From Parcubacteria group bacterium (GTDB lineage: Bacteria; Patescibacteriota; Minisyncoccia; Minisyncoccales; CG1-02-41-26), in the NCBI GenBank assembly GCA_013203565.1, contig JABMPZ010000108.1, positions 1-5,652 of the forward strand: 5,652 bases of DNA. Reading direction: 5' to 3'. How positions within the stretch are numbered: position 1 is the first letter of the stretch; the number at the start of each line of letters is the position of its first letter. Below are positions 5,033-5,652 of the stretch, in pieces. The notes under the pieces were generated by a model. It was not told where the DNA came from. It worked only from the letters and a program-made list of their open reading frames with translations, and searched no databases. A program made the translations under genes and the position numbers.

Positions 5033-5652
5033 ATGTTGAAAAACATAATTAAGAAAATAACACCTAAGTTTTTAATTAACTTCTATCATTTTAAGTTGGC
5101 GTTTTTGGGTGCTTTGTATTATGGGTTTCCATCCAGAAAGATTATTGTTATTGGTGTTACAGGCACGCACGGTAAAACAACTACTGTGAATTTAGCTGGA
5201 GAGATTTTAGAAGAGGCAGGGTATAAAGTTGCAGTAGCCAGTTCTATAAAGTTCAGGATTGCAGGCAAAGAACAGGAGAATAAGTTGAAAATGACAATGC
5301 CAGGCAGGTCTTTTTTACAGAAGTTTTTAAAACAAGCAATAAAAGCTGGTTGTAAGTACGCAGTATTAGAAGTTACTTCAGAGGGTGTGCTTCAGTCACG
5401 ACATAGATTCATTAAGTTTGATACAACGGTTTTTACTAACTTATTCCGTGAACACCTAGAAAGACATGGAGGTATTGATAATTATAGGAAAGCAAAAGCA
5501 AAGTATTTTAAGATGTGTAAAGGTACTCATATTATAAACTTAGATGATGATAATGCAGAATATTATCTGCAGTTTCCCGCCCAGAAAAAGATTTTATTTA
5601 CTTTAAATACCCCAAACAAAGAAATGCATAACGCTTCACTGCTACATAGCAG
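5033..5652 (+). CDS. MurE-like Mur ligase, N-terminal part (3' end outside window)
   Basis: Mur ligases use ATP to add an amino acid to the UDP-MurNAc peptide precursor of peptidoglycan in the cytoplasm. The 206 visible residues carry the ATP loop GVTGTHGKTTT (41-51), a TMPGR segment (88-92) where MurE has its TTP motif, EVTSEGVLQSRH (113-124, compare the MurE EVSSHGL region) and TNLFREHLERHGG (135-147). Lys155 in YRKAK stands 14 residues after His141, the same spacing as His210 to the carbamylated Lys224 of E. coli MurE. The usual N-terminal uridine-binding domain is missing: only about 40 residues precede the loop, including a hydrophobic/aromatic stretch (13-31). The loop has His where MurE usually has Asn, as in MurC. 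The start follows a modest AAGG (5025-5028) and a possible GATAAT -10 (5007-5012), downstream of a strong terminator. MurE-type is the best guess; the amino acid added cannot be read from this fragment. Confidence 0.9.
   Translation, partial: MLKNIIKKITPKFLINFYHFKLAFLGALYYGFPSRKIIVIGVTGTHGKTTTVNLAGEILEEAGYKVAVASSIKFRIAGKEQENKLKMTMPGRSFLQKFLKQAIKAGCKYAVLEVTSEGVLQSRHRFIKFDTTVFTNLFREHLERHGGIDNYRKAKAKYFKMCKGTHIINLDDDNAEYYLQFPAQKKILFTLNTPNKEMHNASLLHS

Overview
The window is AT-rich DNA, probably from a Candidate Phyla Radiation (Patescibacteria, Parcubacteria-like) bacterium. Three things suggest this: the compact single-strand layout; a Mur ligase that reaches its ATP loop only about 45 residues from its start, as I recall for MurE-like proteins of this group; and a very large envelope-type protein with a proline-rich linker and a glycosyltransferase-like C-terminal part, a layout I remember from Parcubacteria. 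The assignment is inference from gene style. No 16S rRNA or other decisive marker is present.

Layout, all on the plus strand. Positions 3-3437 hold one continuous reading frame, already open at the left edge, broken only by a TGA at 2040-2042. The part before the TGA has two weak hydrophobic segments, a long charged/helical region, a probable beta-rich region and a proline-rich tail. The part after it continues the proline-rich linker in the same frame, then has an alpha/beta region resembling a degenerate family 2 glycosyltransferase and a long charged helical tail. It has no convincing start or ribosome binding site of its own, so this looks like one gene that is either interrupted or recoded.

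A gap of about 120 bases follows, with a weak AU-rich terminator and a TATATAAT box directly before ruvA (3562-4149), which encodes the Holliday-junction-binding subunit of the RuvAB branch migration machine. Behind ruvA come an unrecognised 185-residue protein rich in Trp, His-Pro and Cys (4207-4764) and a tiny one-helix membrane peptide (about 4811-4936). Both have strong AAGGAGG ribosome binding sites. A perfect 13-bp hairpin with a T run (4962-4999) ends this group. The window closes with the 5' part of a MurE-like Mur ligase (from 5033), which belongs to peptidoglycan synthesis and continues beyond the right edge.

The genes do not form an obvious pathway: recombination (ruvA), cell envelope (the giant protein, the Mur ligase, the membrane peptide) and one orphan. 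The points most worth attention are the in-frame TGA, the orphan plus small membrane ORF inserted between ruvA and the Mur ligase, and the contrast in translation signals between neighbouring genes. I found no tRNA, rRNA, CRISPR array, insertion sequence or recognisable defence system.
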